From Chryseosolibacter sp964493505 (GTDB lineage Bacteria; Bacteroidota; Bacteroidia; Cytophagales; Cyclobacteriaceae): a DNA stretch of 64,000 bases. Where the stretch lies: assembly GCA_964493505.1 (NCBI GenBank), contig CAZBNP010000002.1, forward strand, positions 124,001 through 188,000, written 5' to 3'. A model generated the notes under the pieces. It was given only the letters and a program-made list of their open reading frames with translations, ran no database searches and was not told the DNA's origin. Of this stretch, positions 9,443 to 18,292 are shown one piece after another (positions within the stretch are counted from its first letter, which is position 1; every line of letters starts with the position of its first letter). Both the position numbers and the translations under genes were made by a program.

Positions 9443-9490
9443 AAAAGGCAAAAGGCAAAGGGCAATGTGGGAATTCATAATTCCTATGTC
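9443..9490 (+). repeat. Degenerate AAAGGGC heptamer array with conserved flank (copy 1)
   Basis: Three heptamers (AAAAGGC, AAAAGGC, AAAGGGC) follow directly after the assembly gap. They are followed by a flank near-identical to that after the array at 51732-51810: AATRTGGGAAYTCRTAATT and then CCnATGTC. The true number of heptamers is hidden by the gap. Confidence 0.8.
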
Positions 9491-9612
9491 AACTCCAACC
9501 CTGGCACCCGGCACCTGTCCTTGCACCGTGTATCCAGCACCCGGAACCCGCCCGGGAACAAACTTATACACTATACTCCCATACACATGAAAATCCCTCG
9601 AAGGCACAATCG

Positions 9613-10524
9613 ATGAGTAGAATTTTACCCAATTTCCTGATCGTTGGAGCGGCGAAATGCGGCACGTCGTCGCTGCACCGGTATCTGGCACAGCATCCTG
9701 ACATATTCATGAGCAAGGTTAAGGAACCGAGGTTCATCAGCAGCCAGGTCACTCCTTTTCCGCTCAACGGTCCGCGAGACCACCTGGTAGAAGCGTGGTA
9801 CGTCAAGAACCTGAATGATTATATCAAACTGTTCGAGGGGGCGCATGGATATCCCGTTGTAGGCGAATCGAGCGCCGACACGTTATACTTCCACAAGCGG
9901 ACCATCCCGGTAATCAAACAGTATCTGGGTGACCCGAGGATCGTCATCATGTTGCGAAATCCGGTTAAGCGGGCTTTCTCCGCATACCAGCACCTCGTCC
10001 GCGACCTGCGGGAACCCCTTTCTTTTGAAGAAGGACTCCGGCAGGAGTCAGCGCGTATCAGCGACAACTGGGAGCTTATCTACCACTATACAGCGGGGAG
10101 CCTCTACTTCGAATCGGTAAAAGCATTTATGGACAACTTCACTTCCGTAAAGGTTGTTCTGACAGAAGATCAGGAAGCAAGGCCCCGGCAAACGATCAGC
10201 AACATCTACCGGTTTCTGGAAGTTGATCCCGGCTTCGATGTCGACACCGGCATTCGCTACAATATGTCGGGTAAGCCGAAGTCGCAATGGATACACCAGT
10301 TTTTTTTCGAAGGCAATCTGGCGCGAAGGCTGGCACAGCCTATCGTGCGCAAGCTGTTACGACCGGAAATGCGCGTCCGCATCACGCAGGCGATCCAGAA
10401 AAGGAACCTGACGAGGATGACCATCGACCCCACCACCCGCGATGAGCTCCAACAATATTTTAGCGACGATATCAATAAACTTGAGCGGCTTATCGAGCGG
10501 GACCTTTCGCAATGGAGAAAGTAA
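9613..10524 (+). CDS. PAPS-dependent sulfotransferase
   Basis: A 303-residue cytoplasmic sulfotransferase that would transfer sulfate from PAPS to a glycan or other hydroxyl acceptor. The 5'-phosphosulfate loop reads GAAKCGTSSL (residues 12-21), and MLRNPVKRAFSAYQH near residues 115-130 is the 3'-phosphate-binding motif of Stf0/heparan-type bacterial sulfotransferases. There is no signal peptide. It starts at ATG 9613. It converges on a polysaccharide flippase gene, which suggests sulfation of a surface polysaccharide; the acceptor is unknown. Confidence 0.9.
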   Translation: MSRILPNFLIVGAAKCGTSSLHRYLAQHPDIFMSKVKEPRFISSQVTPFPLNGPRDHLVEAWYVKNLNDYIKLFEGAHGYPVVGESSADTLYFHKRTIPVIKQYLGDPRIVIMLRNPVKRAFSAYQHLVRDLREPLSFEEGLRQESARISDNWELIYHYTAGSLYFESVKAFMDNFTSVKVVLTEDQEARPRQTISNIYRFLEVDPGFDVDTGIRYNMSGKPKSQWIHQFFFEGNLARRLAQPIVRKLLRPEMRVRITQAIQKRNLTRMTIDPTTRDELQQYFSDDINKLERLIERDLSQWRK

Positions 10525-10547
10525 TGAAGATCAGACGGTACGTCGCA

Positions 10548-11912
10548 TCAAAACGCCTGTCGGAGTACTTTCACTCCCGTTGAAAATAGTTTCTGGTACG
10601 AACGCACAAGATGCCCCCCAATCCTGGTTGTGCGTATGCCCAGACGGCGATGGAGATAGATCTGGTTGATTATCGTAACCAGCACGTACATCGCCAGCGT
10701 TCCGTACACCGCGCCAATGATGCCGAAGCGGGAGATGAAAAAGTAGTTTGAAATGATGTTGATGAGCGCGTTTCGAACAACGAACAGGAAGTTTATCTTC
10801 GCCTTGCCCAGCGCATCGAGCGTGATACCCATAAACCTGTTCAGCGGAACCATCAGTCCGTATAGCATGGTAAGTTGCAGGATAGGTACCGTCTCCCCAA
10901 ACCCGGGACCGGCGACAAATCGCACGATCGGATCTGCCAGAACGATGACGAAGGTTACCACCGGTATCATGAACGCCGTGATAGTCCCCACTCCTTTCTC
11001 GTAGAGGTGTCGCGCGGACTGAGGGCCTTCGCGCGAAATTCTTTGGGAGAGTTTCGGAAACATGATGGAAGTTAGTGTTTCAGTCGGAACTTCCACCAGG
11101 TTGGAGATTCGCAAGGCGGGGTTGAAGATCGTGACGGCGGCGGGTGAGATCAATACCCCAAGCATCCAACTGTCAATACTCTTGTTGATCATGGAACTGA
11201 CGTTGGTGCCAAAGGTAAAGAAGCCATAGCTCCTCAATTCCCGAAGCCATATCCAGTCAACTTCTTTGGAGAATGCCAGATAGGGCTTTGCGAAGTAATA
11301 CGCAACGAATCCCGAGACAAAGATCGCTGTCATTTGCGCATAGGCAAGATGGTTAAGAGTGATGTCAGCCCCGAAGGCGAACATGCCGGTCACAAACAGG
11401 AATAGACCGAAATGCCGGACGAAGTTACTGGCGAAGGTCCCTTTAAATTGCATCCTGGCGTGCTGAACCACATCGAAGTGATTGATCGGAACCAGCAGCG
11501 AAGTTGAGACTGTATAAATAAGAAACAATGATTTCAGTTGGGGGGCATCCCACAACCCGGGCAGGTACACTGAGCAAAGCAGGAGTATCAGCACCTCAAG
11601 AAAGCCGACTACCAGATTCAACAACATCGACGCGGTTTGAATCCTGCCCGATTCTCCCGGCGGCGACATCGCGAGATAACGGATAAGAGGGTTTCTGACA
11701 AAGCCGTGTTTGATAAGCTCCATCAGACTGGCGACCGACACAAACAGTATCCACGCGCCGAACTCGGTTTTCGGCAATACCCTGATCAATATGTAGAAGT
11801 TGGCGAAAGCAAACAGCGTTACGAATACCCGGTTGAGGAAGGTGTACGAGCCAGACCGCAGCCAATATGAGTTATTGATCTTTTTTGAGATCCCCGAAAA
11901 CAGTTTTTGCAT
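10548..11912 (-). CDS. Polysaccharide flippase (Wzx/MATE-like)
   Basis: A 454-residue inner-membrane protein with about twelve to fourteen hydrophobic segments and short polar loops, typical of Wzx oligosaccharide flippases of the MOP superfamily. It begins with an amphipathic lead (SGISKKINNSYWLRSGSYTF) and ends with a basic tail. It would move lipid-linked oligosaccharide across the inner membrane. It starts at ATG 11912. No glycosyltransferases flank it, so it is a detached member of a surface-glycan pathway, with the convergent sulfotransferase as its only apparent partner. Confidence 0.87.
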   Translation of the reverse strand: MQKLFSGISKKINNSYWLRSGSYTFLNRVFVTLFAFANFYILIRVLPKTEFGAWILFVSVASLMELIKHGFVRNPLIRYLAMSPPGESGRIQTASMLLNLVVGFLEVLILLLCSVYLPGLWDAPQLKSLFLIYTVSTSLLVPINHFDVVQHARMQFKGTFASNFVRHFGLFLFVTGMFAFGADITLNHLAYAQMTAIFVSGFVAYYFAKPYLAFSKEVDWIWLRELRSYGFFTFGTNVSSMINKSIDSWMLGVLISPAAVTIFNPALRISNLVEVPTETLTSIMFPKLSQRISREGPQSARHLYEKGVGTITAFMIPVVTFVIVLADPIVRFVAGPGFGETVPILQLTMLYGLMVPLNRFMGITLDALGKAKINFLFVVRNALINIISNYFFISRFGIIGAVYGTLAMYVLVTIINQIYLHRRLGIRTTRIGGHLVRSYQKLFSTGVKVLRQAF

Positions 11913-12032
11913 CAGAATCAGCCTGTATGGTGCAGCCGGCGCATTTATGTTGCCGGCTCAAAAGTACGATCCGCTTTTTAGCAGTCGTTATCCTTTAACC
12001 ATAAAACTGATGCCAAGACCCGGACCACGGCT

Positions 12033-13454
12033 TTATGCGAGCAACTCAATTTCCGCTTTTCCTTTCCCGTCGGGAGTCGAGTAAAAGGGACGTTTCTCCA
12101 CCACATAGTTTGTGTCCGGAGGGATGCCAAGAGCGTGATACAGAGTCTGGTGGATGGAGTCGATACGGATAGGTTTCTCAATCGTTTTGCAGGGTCGTTC
12201 ATCGGATGTCCTGCCATACGTATAACCCTGTCTGACACCTCCACCGAACATCAGGATCGAACATCCGTCGGTAAAATGGCGATGCATACCATAGTGTCTG
12301 AGCTCGTGAATGATGTCGGGCTGGTCGACCTGTTCCCTGACCGCCGCGCCTGGTCTTCCTTCGAGCATCATGTCGCGGCTGAACTCACTGGCCAGAATAA
12401 TGAGCGTGCGATCGAGGTGGCCACTCTCTTTCAGGTCTTTGATCAGCTGGGCTACCGGTGCGTCAATTTGCTTTTTCATGTCCTTGAGACGCGTGTACCC
12501 ATTCTCGTGCGTATCCCATCCCTTAAACGGTTCGTATTCAGTTGTGACACTGATGAAGCGCGCGCCCTGTTCCGTGAGTCGTTTTGCCAGCAGGCATCCC
12601 AGTCCGAATCTGCCCGTGTTGTAGATGTCATAGCGTTCTTTCGGTTCGAGGCTCAGGTCGAACGCCTTCGCTTCGGGAGAGTTCAGCAACCGGTAAGCCT
12701 GTTCCATCGATCGGCGCAGAGATTCTTTCTGATAACCGCTACCAAACTCACCCATCGGACTCTTGCTGATCAACTCGTTGTACAACTGATTGCGTCTTTC
12801 AAAGCGCTGGTAGCTCATTCCCGCCGGTGGCTTCACACTTTCCAACCCCGTCGTAGGATCGGGAATCATGAAAGGGCCGAATTCACTACCCAAAAAACCT
12901 GCTGTGTGAAACGCCTTCAGCTCCTCCGCCTCACCTACAGTAAAGCGCTGACCGATGTCGATGAAGGCAGGGATGACCGGGTTCCTGGGGCCGAGTTCTT
13001 TTGCAATCCACGCGCCGATGTGCGGCGCCGCGACTGTCTGGGGCGGTTCGTAACAGGTATGCCAATGGTACTGGTGACGCGAATGCAGGATGTGCCCCAG
13101 GTCTGCCGCCACGTAAGAACGGATAATCGTTCCGAGATTCATAACACCGCCTATGCTCTCCAGTCCTTCCGAAAAACTCACGCCGTCCAGCGCGGTAGGC
13201 CGTGACGCGAACGTACTCAACACAGCGTTCGCTTCCATGCCCTTTTCAAAGGGCGTGTATTTCTTAGGATCAAACGTATCGGTGTGCGCCATACCGCCCG
13301 CCATCCACAGCAGAATAACCGTATCCGCCGTCGACTTGATAGAAGGTTTTGCGCAAGAGCTGACCATACCCATGGGCATACCCGCCGCAAAGGCGGCAAG
13401 TGTTGCCGCCCCGGTCTTCTGCAGGAATTCCCGTCTGTTCCACTGTTGATTCAT
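12033..13454 (-). CDS. DUF1501 (sulfatase-like) exported protein
   Basis: A 473-residue DUF1501 protein, an alkaline-phosphatase-superfamily relative common in Planctomycetota. It has a Tat signal (NRREFLQ, then an Ala-rich segment) and the family motifs LLWMAGGMAHTDTFDPK near the N-terminus and LIILASEFSRD and MFGGGVRQG later. ATG 13454 is preferred over the GTG at 13490 because it places the twin-arginine motif at residues 7-8. It is the last gene of a minus-strand operon after GMC oxidoreductase, subunit 3 and a DUF1549/DUF1553 protein. The biochemical activity of the family is not established. Confidence 0.9.
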   Translation of the reverse strand: MNQQWNRREFLQKTGAATLAAFAAGMPMGMVSSCAKPSIKSTADTVILLWMAGGMAHTDTFDPKKYTPFEKGMEANAVLSTFASRPTALDGVSFSEGLESIGGVMNLGTIIRSYVAADLGHILHSRHQYHWHTCYEPPQTVAAPHIGAWIAKELGPRNPVIPAFIDIGQRFTVGEAEELKAFHTAGFLGSEFGPFMIPDPTTGLESVKPPAGMSYQRFERRNQLYNELISKSPMGEFGSGYQKESLRRSMEQAYRLLNSPEAKAFDLSLEPKERYDIYNTGRFGLGCLLAKRLTEQGARFISVTTEYEPFKGWDTHENGYTRLKDMKKQIDAPVAQLIKDLKESGHLDRTLIILASEFSRDMMLEGRPGAAVREQVDQPDIIHELRHYGMHRHFTDGCSILMFGGGVRQGYTYGRTSDERPCKTIEKPIRIDSIHQTLYHALGIPPDTNYVVEKRPFYSTPDGKGKAEIELLA

Positions 13455-13538
13455 AGCGATATACAAGTTATCGATTTTATCCCCCCACACAAAGTCCTCC
13501 GCGCCCCCGCGACCGGAGCGACAACGGATAACGAGTGG

Positions 13539-15917
13539 TTAGTAGATCAGTTGAAACTCTGGCAGGAGCATCACAGACCACAGGAGGTCTTCCACTCCCT
13601 CACTGTCGGGCGCGGGCCCCAGCATCTTAACAGCAGCAGTCACTTCCGTCTGCAGCGGATCTCTACCCAGTGCCTGCCGGTAAATTTCCCTAATCAGTTG
13701 TTCGCTATCCCCCAGTTGTTGATGCCACCGCTCCGCTCCGGCATCCAGCGCGTGGGTAAACGCATCGCCGTTCGTCAATTCAAGAGCCTGGAGAAGGCTG
13801 GCTTGTGAAGCGCGTGACGTAGATACATTTTCCCTGTTCGGGCGCCCCAGCGCCGTAAGAAACGGATCGTTCTTCACGAGCGAGGCTCTTGCAAACGGGT
13901 AGTTGTAGTCGATGCCGAGATCTTTTATCGGCTTGTAGTTTTTCAGTGTATCGGCGTAGATCGGGTAGATCACCGAACTGACAGCATCCGCAAACTGCTC
14001 GGCGGAGAGCCGGCGGCGATGCATGCCGTAGAAGGTGTAGTCCGCGGCTACGAGATCGCGCTCGCTTTCAATTTCGACAGAAAGAAGCTGGTACGTCCGC
14101 GACGTCGCGATCACGAAGATGAGTTCCTTCAGGTTGTTTCCACCGGCTACAAAGTCGGACGCCATCCAGTCAAGCAGGTCCTGACTCCAGGGTTCGTTAT
14201 CCATGAGATCGACAGGTTCAATGATACCCCTTCCCATCATCTGAGCCCAAATACGATTGACAATCGTGCGATACAGTCGGCCGTTCTTCGGTGCTGTAAG
14301 AAATCCCGCAAGTTGCTCAAGCTTCTCCTCAACAGAAAGCGTACTGTCGATCGTGCCCAGTTCTTCGAAAATGATCTTCGTACCAGCGAACTTGCCGGTG
14401 GGCTTGTCACAGCGGTTGATCTCAAGTGTTGAGTCCGAGAAGATATTCGCAAATCCGTATGCATCGGATAATTTCCAATCGCTGATAAAGCTGTCATGGC
14501 ATGACGCGCACTTCAGGTTCAATCCGAGAAACACCTGCGATATATTCTGCGCAGCCTGCATCTCTACCCGCTGACTCGCGTTCACAGTACCTCTCCACCG
14601 GATGCCGCGGATAAATCCCGATGATCGTTTGTCCGGACTGATCAGCTCACGCACGAACCGGTCGTAGGGTTTGTTAGACCGCAGTGCTTCGTATAGCCAC
14701 TCCGTAATGGCAAAGCGGCCGCCTGTGATATAGCCCGTGCCGGTGTAATCATTGCGAAGAGCGTCGTTCCAAAACGACAGCCAGTGTTGTGCATAGTCGT
14801 CATCGCGGGCGAGCAGTTCACGGACAAGTCGCACGCGCTTATCGGGATTAGGATCGACGAGGAAAGCGTTGATCTTTTCAGGTGATGGTAACAGGCCGAT
14901 AATATCGAGATACACCCGTCTGACGTAAAGCCTGTCTTCGACAACTTCCGGCCACTCAATTCCTTTTTCTTCAAAATAGGCATTCACAAACCGGTCTACT
15001 GTATTGTCGAGACCGGGTTGATCGGCCGGCAGCGGAGGCATTCTCGGCGCAAGGTCAGCCACGCGATAGACGCTCTTTTCATCGGCGTTGTCGGGCCAGG
15101 GGGCACCGGATGCAATCCAGAACCGAAGCGTGGCAATTTCTTTTTCCGCCAGCGACTTACCTTTCGGGGGCATTGATTCGTCGTGGTCGCGGGGCAACAA
15201 AAGTCTCCGGATCATTTCGCTTTCTTCCGGACGACCGGGTGTGATCACCGGACCGGATTCACCTCCTTTGAACACAAACTCTTTTTTGTCAAGTCGCAGC
15301 TCACCTTTGATTTTTTCGGCGCTATGGCATTTGTAACAGTTGTGAGCGAATATGGATCTGACCTCCAGGTTGAGGTCGGCCAGTTGTGCGTCGCTCAGAT
15401 CCGCAGACGAAGTGCTGCTGAGTTTTGCAATATCGAAATCGGGATTGGAAAAGCGGTTGCCAGAGTTCCAAGGCAACGTACTTGTCAGGAAGTCTGACCC
15501 GTGTGTGAGCGATGCGCCAAAGTGTCCCGCCACCGAGACACCCACCACTGTGAGGACAAGCGACAACCGATAAGAAAGGAGCAGCTTTCGGTTGCTACGT
15601 ATCATCATCCTATGATGAATGATCGCCGCAACCATCGCGAGCAGCGTCGTGATGATCCCCGAATACTTATGAACATCAAGGGTATCGCCACTGTACTGAT
15701 CCTGTTGCTCCAGCAGCCAGCCAAAGGCCACAGCCAGCAGGGCGCAGAGCGCGCCTGTCGTCAGCAGGATATCAATAGCCGGACGCAGATCATAGCGCTT
15801 TCTCCGCGCGCCGATCACTTCCAGTAACAGCGCGACAATAAGTAGCCCGACCGGAAAATGTACGACCAGTGGATGCAACCGACCGAGAAACTGCCATAAC
15901 CAAAAGTCCGATGCCAT
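13539..15917 (-). CDS. DUF2231/planctomycete-type cytochrome c/DUF1549/DUF1553 protein
   Basis: A 792-residue membrane protein. The first 150 residues contain about four hydrophobic segments (DUF2231-like). A planctomycete-type cytochrome c domain follows with the haem motif CYKCH near residues 194-198, then PGRPEESEMIRRLLLPRDH and MPPKG, whose Met is the likely axial ligand. The rest is DUF1549 then DUF1553, with a further Cys-rich site CASCH near 470, so two haems are possible. It starts at ATG 15917, 8 nt after the upstream gene. It probably carries electrons from the GMC dehydrogenase; its role with DUF1501 is unknown, though the pair is recurrent. Confidence 0.88.
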   Translation of the reverse strand: MASDFWLWQFLGRLHPLVVHFPVGLLIVALLLEVIGARRKRYDLRPAIDILLTTGALCALLAVAFGWLLEQQDQYSGDTLDVHKYSGIITTLLAMVAAIIHHRMMIRSNRKLLLSYRLSLVLTVVGVSVAGHFGASLTHGSDFLTSTLPWNSGNRFSNPDFDIAKLSSTSSADLSDAQLADLNLEVRSIFAHNCYKCHSAEKIKGELRLDKKEFVFKGGESGPVITPGRPEESEMIRRLLLPRDHDESMPPKGKSLAEKEIATLRFWIASGAPWPDNADEKSVYRVADLAPRMPPLPADQPGLDNTVDRFVNAYFEEKGIEWPEVVEDRLYVRRVYLDIIGLLPSPEKINAFLVDPNPDKRVRLVRELLARDDDYAQHWLSFWNDALRNDYTGTGYITGGRFAITEWLYEALRSNKPYDRFVRELISPDKRSSGFIRGIRWRGTVNASQRVEMQAAQNISQVFLGLNLKCASCHDSFISDWKLSDAYGFANIFSDSTLEINRCDKPTGKFAGTKIIFEELGTIDSTLSVEEKLEQLAGFLTAPKNGRLYRTIVNRIWAQMMGRGIIEPVDLMDNEPWSQDLLDWMASDFVAGGNNLKELIFVIATSRTYQLLSVEIESERDLVAADYTFYGMHRRRLSAEQFADAVSSVIYPIYADTLKNYKPIKDLGIDYNYPFARASLVKNDPFLTALGRPNRENVSTSRASQASLLQALELTNGDAFTHALDAGAERWHQQLGDSEQLIREIYRQALGRDPLQTEVTAAVKMLGPAPDSEGVEDLLWSVMLLPEFQLIY

Positions 15918-15925
15918 TAAAATTA

Positions 15926-16510
15926 TCAGGTAGCCCAGGCCTTTCCGTTGCCCGCTTCAGACAGCGGAACACATCCTTTGTAGGCGCCTGGCACAGCGTC
16001 ATACTGAAGTACCTGCGAGGCCCCAGCTTCCGATGTAAAAAACCCCACCATCGTCATTTCCTTCATCATAAGGATAAACGGTCTCTTAGCTGCGGAACCT
16101 CCCCCATTCTCTGCCTCAATAGCCGCATCGTGGACTTTCTTCACAAACACCGTCTGCTCTTCCTCATCGAGTTCGGAAAACGCGTCGCTGTATTCCTTTT
16201 CCGCATCTTTCTCGAAGGCGGCAAGACCATCCATAAAGGATTTCTGATCCTCTTCGGAATATACCTCGCTGATCATCTTGTCGATGAAAGCGGGTACGCC
16301 AACATCTTTCGCGCCGGGAGTATCCGTGCGGGGTATAATGATCTCCGCGACCGTCGTAACCACGGAAGCCTGATGCCCGTTCAGGATCACTGGTGTCCAG
16401 TCGACTACAGGTGTGGCGGTACAGCCTTTTAATATCCCTGCGATGACGGGAGCGGAAACCACTCCTCCCATCAACATCGCTGTGCGCCGAAGCGCTTCTC
16501 TTCTATCCAT
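15926..16510 (-). CDS. Gluconate 2-dehydrogenase subunit 3-like protein
   Basis: A 194-residue small subunit of the gluconate-2-dehydrogenase subunit 3 family. It has an N-terminal export signal with a twin-arginine-like DRREALRR start, a hydrophobic run and a lipobox-like LKGC, then the family pattern (VVTTVAEIIIPRTDTPGAKDVG) at about 50-70 and acidic helices. Such subunits act as export escort and partner of the GMC flavoprotein encoded just upstream (13-nt gap). It starts at ATG 16510. Confidence 0.9.
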   Translation of the reverse strand: MDRREALRRTAMLMGGVVSAPVIAGILKGCTATPVVDWTPVILNGHQASVVTTVAEIIIPRTDTPGAKDVGVPAFIDKMISEVYSEEDQKSFMDGLAAFEKDAEKEYSDAFSELDEEEQTVFVKKVHDAAIEAENGGGSAAKRPFILMMKEMTMVGFFTSEAGASQVLQYDAVPGAYKGCVPLSEAGNGKAWAT

Positions 16511-16523
16511 GACAATAATTCTG

Positions 16524-18236
16524 TTAGAGATTTTGTTTCTTCAGTTCCTCCACCGCGTGATTCGCCGCTCTCGCCGTAAAGGCCATATACCCCAGAGAAG
16601 GATTGTGGCAGGCCGATGAAGCCATGAACGACCCGTCGGTGACGAAGACGTTTTTGCAAGCGTGCACCTGGTTCCACTTGTTCAGCACCGAAGTCTTAGG
16701 ATCTTTACCCATACGGGCGATTCCCATTTCGTGAATACCCAGTCCCACCCCACCTTCGAGGTCGTATGTACTGACCTTCTTAAAGCCGGCGGCGTCCAGC
16801 ATTTCCGCAGCGTCATTCGCCATATCTTTCCGCATCTTGAGTTCATTCTCGCGGAGGATCGCATCAAACGCAAGTGTAGGCAGACCGTGCTTGTCTTTGA
16901 GGTCGCGATTGAGCTTCACGTAGTTCAGGTGGTTGGGTAACATCTCACCGAACCCAAGAATACCCATGGTCCATTTTCCCGGCGTTGTCACGTCTTCTTT
17001 CAGCTGCGCGCCAATGCTCATTTCCTTTACCATGGCAGTCCAGTTCTTTCGACTGGCACCGCCCTGGTAACCGAATCCACGGATGTAATCGCGGTCGTTC
17101 TTTTCAAGATTCCGGAAACGCGGAATATAAATTCCATTGGCACGTCTGCCTGAATAATACTGATCTTCATAGCCTTCCACTTCCGACGAAGCCCCCGCTC
17201 TGAAATGGTGATCCATGATATTGTGGCCGAGCTCACCACTGTCATTTCCAAAGCCATTGGGAAATCGATCCGAGGTTGAGTTCAGCAACACAAATGCCGA
17301 ACCGAAAGTCGACGCACAGAGAAAGATCACTTTTGCATAGAATTCCTCCTCCGCTCCCGTTTCAGCATCGAGTATCCTTACGCCGGTTGCTCTGCCTTTC
17401 TGCTCGTCGTAGATAATCTCATGCACTACCGAGTTAGGACGCAACGTCATGTTGCCAGTCTTTTCCGCCGCGGGAAGCGTTGCCGAGTTGGCGCTGAAAT
17501 AAGCCCCGTAAGGACATCCGCGCGAGCAAAGGTTCCTGAACTGGCACGTGCCGCGGTGAGGGCTGTTGTTGTGAGTAAGGGGCCCGGTTATGTGCGCCGT
17601 GCGCCCGATAGTCATCGTCCGGTTAAACTTCTCTTTTATTGATTTTCTGAAATGTCGCTCAACACAGTTCATTTCCATGGGAGGAAGGAACTTCCCGTCA
17701 GGGAAGTGAGGCAACCCCTCTGCCTGACCACTGACGCCAATGAACGTCTCAACATAGTCATACCACGGCTCGATGTCTTTGTAACGCACCGGCCAGTCAA
17801 CGCCGATACCATCTTTGGCATTCGCCTCGAAATCCATGTCGCTGAGGCGGTAGCTCTGACGTCCCCATGTAATGGATCTCCCGCCAACGTGGTATCCACG
17901 CATCCAGTCGAAGCGATTTATTTCTGTATACGGGTTCTCAAGATCATTGACGAACCAGTGATGAATGGAGGGACGCACCGCGCCTCCGGTTCTTGCCTGC
18001 TTAAATTGTTTCGTGAGAATGTCCTGTGTCGGCCTGTCACCGTTTGGCAATTGCCAGGGGTCTTTGGTCGCAGTCGGATAGTCATTGGGATGTTTCACCA
18101 TTCGCCCCCGCTCGAGAACAAGTGTCTTCAGTCCTTTTTCGGTTAACTCCTTCGCAGCCCACCCCCCACTGATACCGGTGCCCACCACAATGGCATCGTA
18201 GGAATTCTGCTTTACAGCTTCTGTGTTAAGATACAT
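16524..18236 (-). CDS. GMC-family FAD-dependent sugar dehydrogenase
   Basis: A 570-residue GMC oxidoreductase, the likely catalytic subunit of a gluconate 2-dehydrogenase or glucoside 3-dehydrogenase type complex. The FAD Rossmann motif GTGISG is at 19-24, the ERG adenosine-binding motif at 42-44, a cysteine-rich segment (CQFRNLCSRGCPYG, about 229-242) could hold an Fe-S cluster, and the C-terminus has the active-site ACHNPSLG motif. It lacks its own signal, so export presumably depends on the subunit 3 partner encoded immediately downstream. It starts at ATG 18236 and heads the operon. Confidence 0.92.
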   Translation of the reverse strand: MYLNTEAVKQNSYDAIVVGTGISGGWAAKELTEKGLKTLVLERGRMVKHPNDYPTATKDPWQLPNGDRPTQDILTKQFKQARTGGAVRPSIHHWFVNDLENPYTEINRFDWMRGYHVGGRSITWGRQSYRLSDMDFEANAKDGIGVDWPVRYKDIEPWYDYVETFIGVSGQAEGLPHFPDGKFLPPMEMNCVERHFRKSIKEKFNRTMTIGRTAHITGPLTHNNSPHRGTCQFRNLCSRGCPYGAYFSANSATLPAAEKTGNMTLRPNSVVHEIIYDEQKGRATGVRILDAETGAEEEFYAKVIFLCASTFGSAFVLLNSTSDRFPNGFGNDSGELGHNIMDHHFRAGASSEVEGYEDQYYSGRRANGIYIPRFRNLEKNDRDYIRGFGYQGGASRKNWTAMVKEMSIGAQLKEDVTTPGKWTMGILGFGEMLPNHLNYVKLNRDLKDKHGLPTLAFDAILRENELKMRKDMANDAAEMLDAAGFKKVSTYDLEGGVGLGIHEMGIARMGKDPKTSVLNKWNQVHACKNVFVTDGSFMASSACHNPSLGYMAFTARAANHAVEELKKQNL

Positions 18237-18292
18237 TTCTAAGAATTGGTTTGGCTAAAAATAAGGAACTTTCAGTAAGTTCAAAATCCGAA

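Larger units (their letters stand above)
9274..9612. other. Intergenic region with assembly gap and repeats
   Basis: No gene is supported here. The stretch is AT-rich to 9430, then has ten N (9432-9441), three degenerate heptamer repeats, and a run of GGCACCCGG/CACCCGGAACCCG-like degenerate repeats around 9500-9560. An open frame on the minus strand runs through the N and is not a gene. Confidence 0.7.

Noticed and set aside
9398..9691. Minus-strand frame crossing the run of N
   Set aside because: It contains unknown residues and overlaps the sulfotransferase start; no motif.
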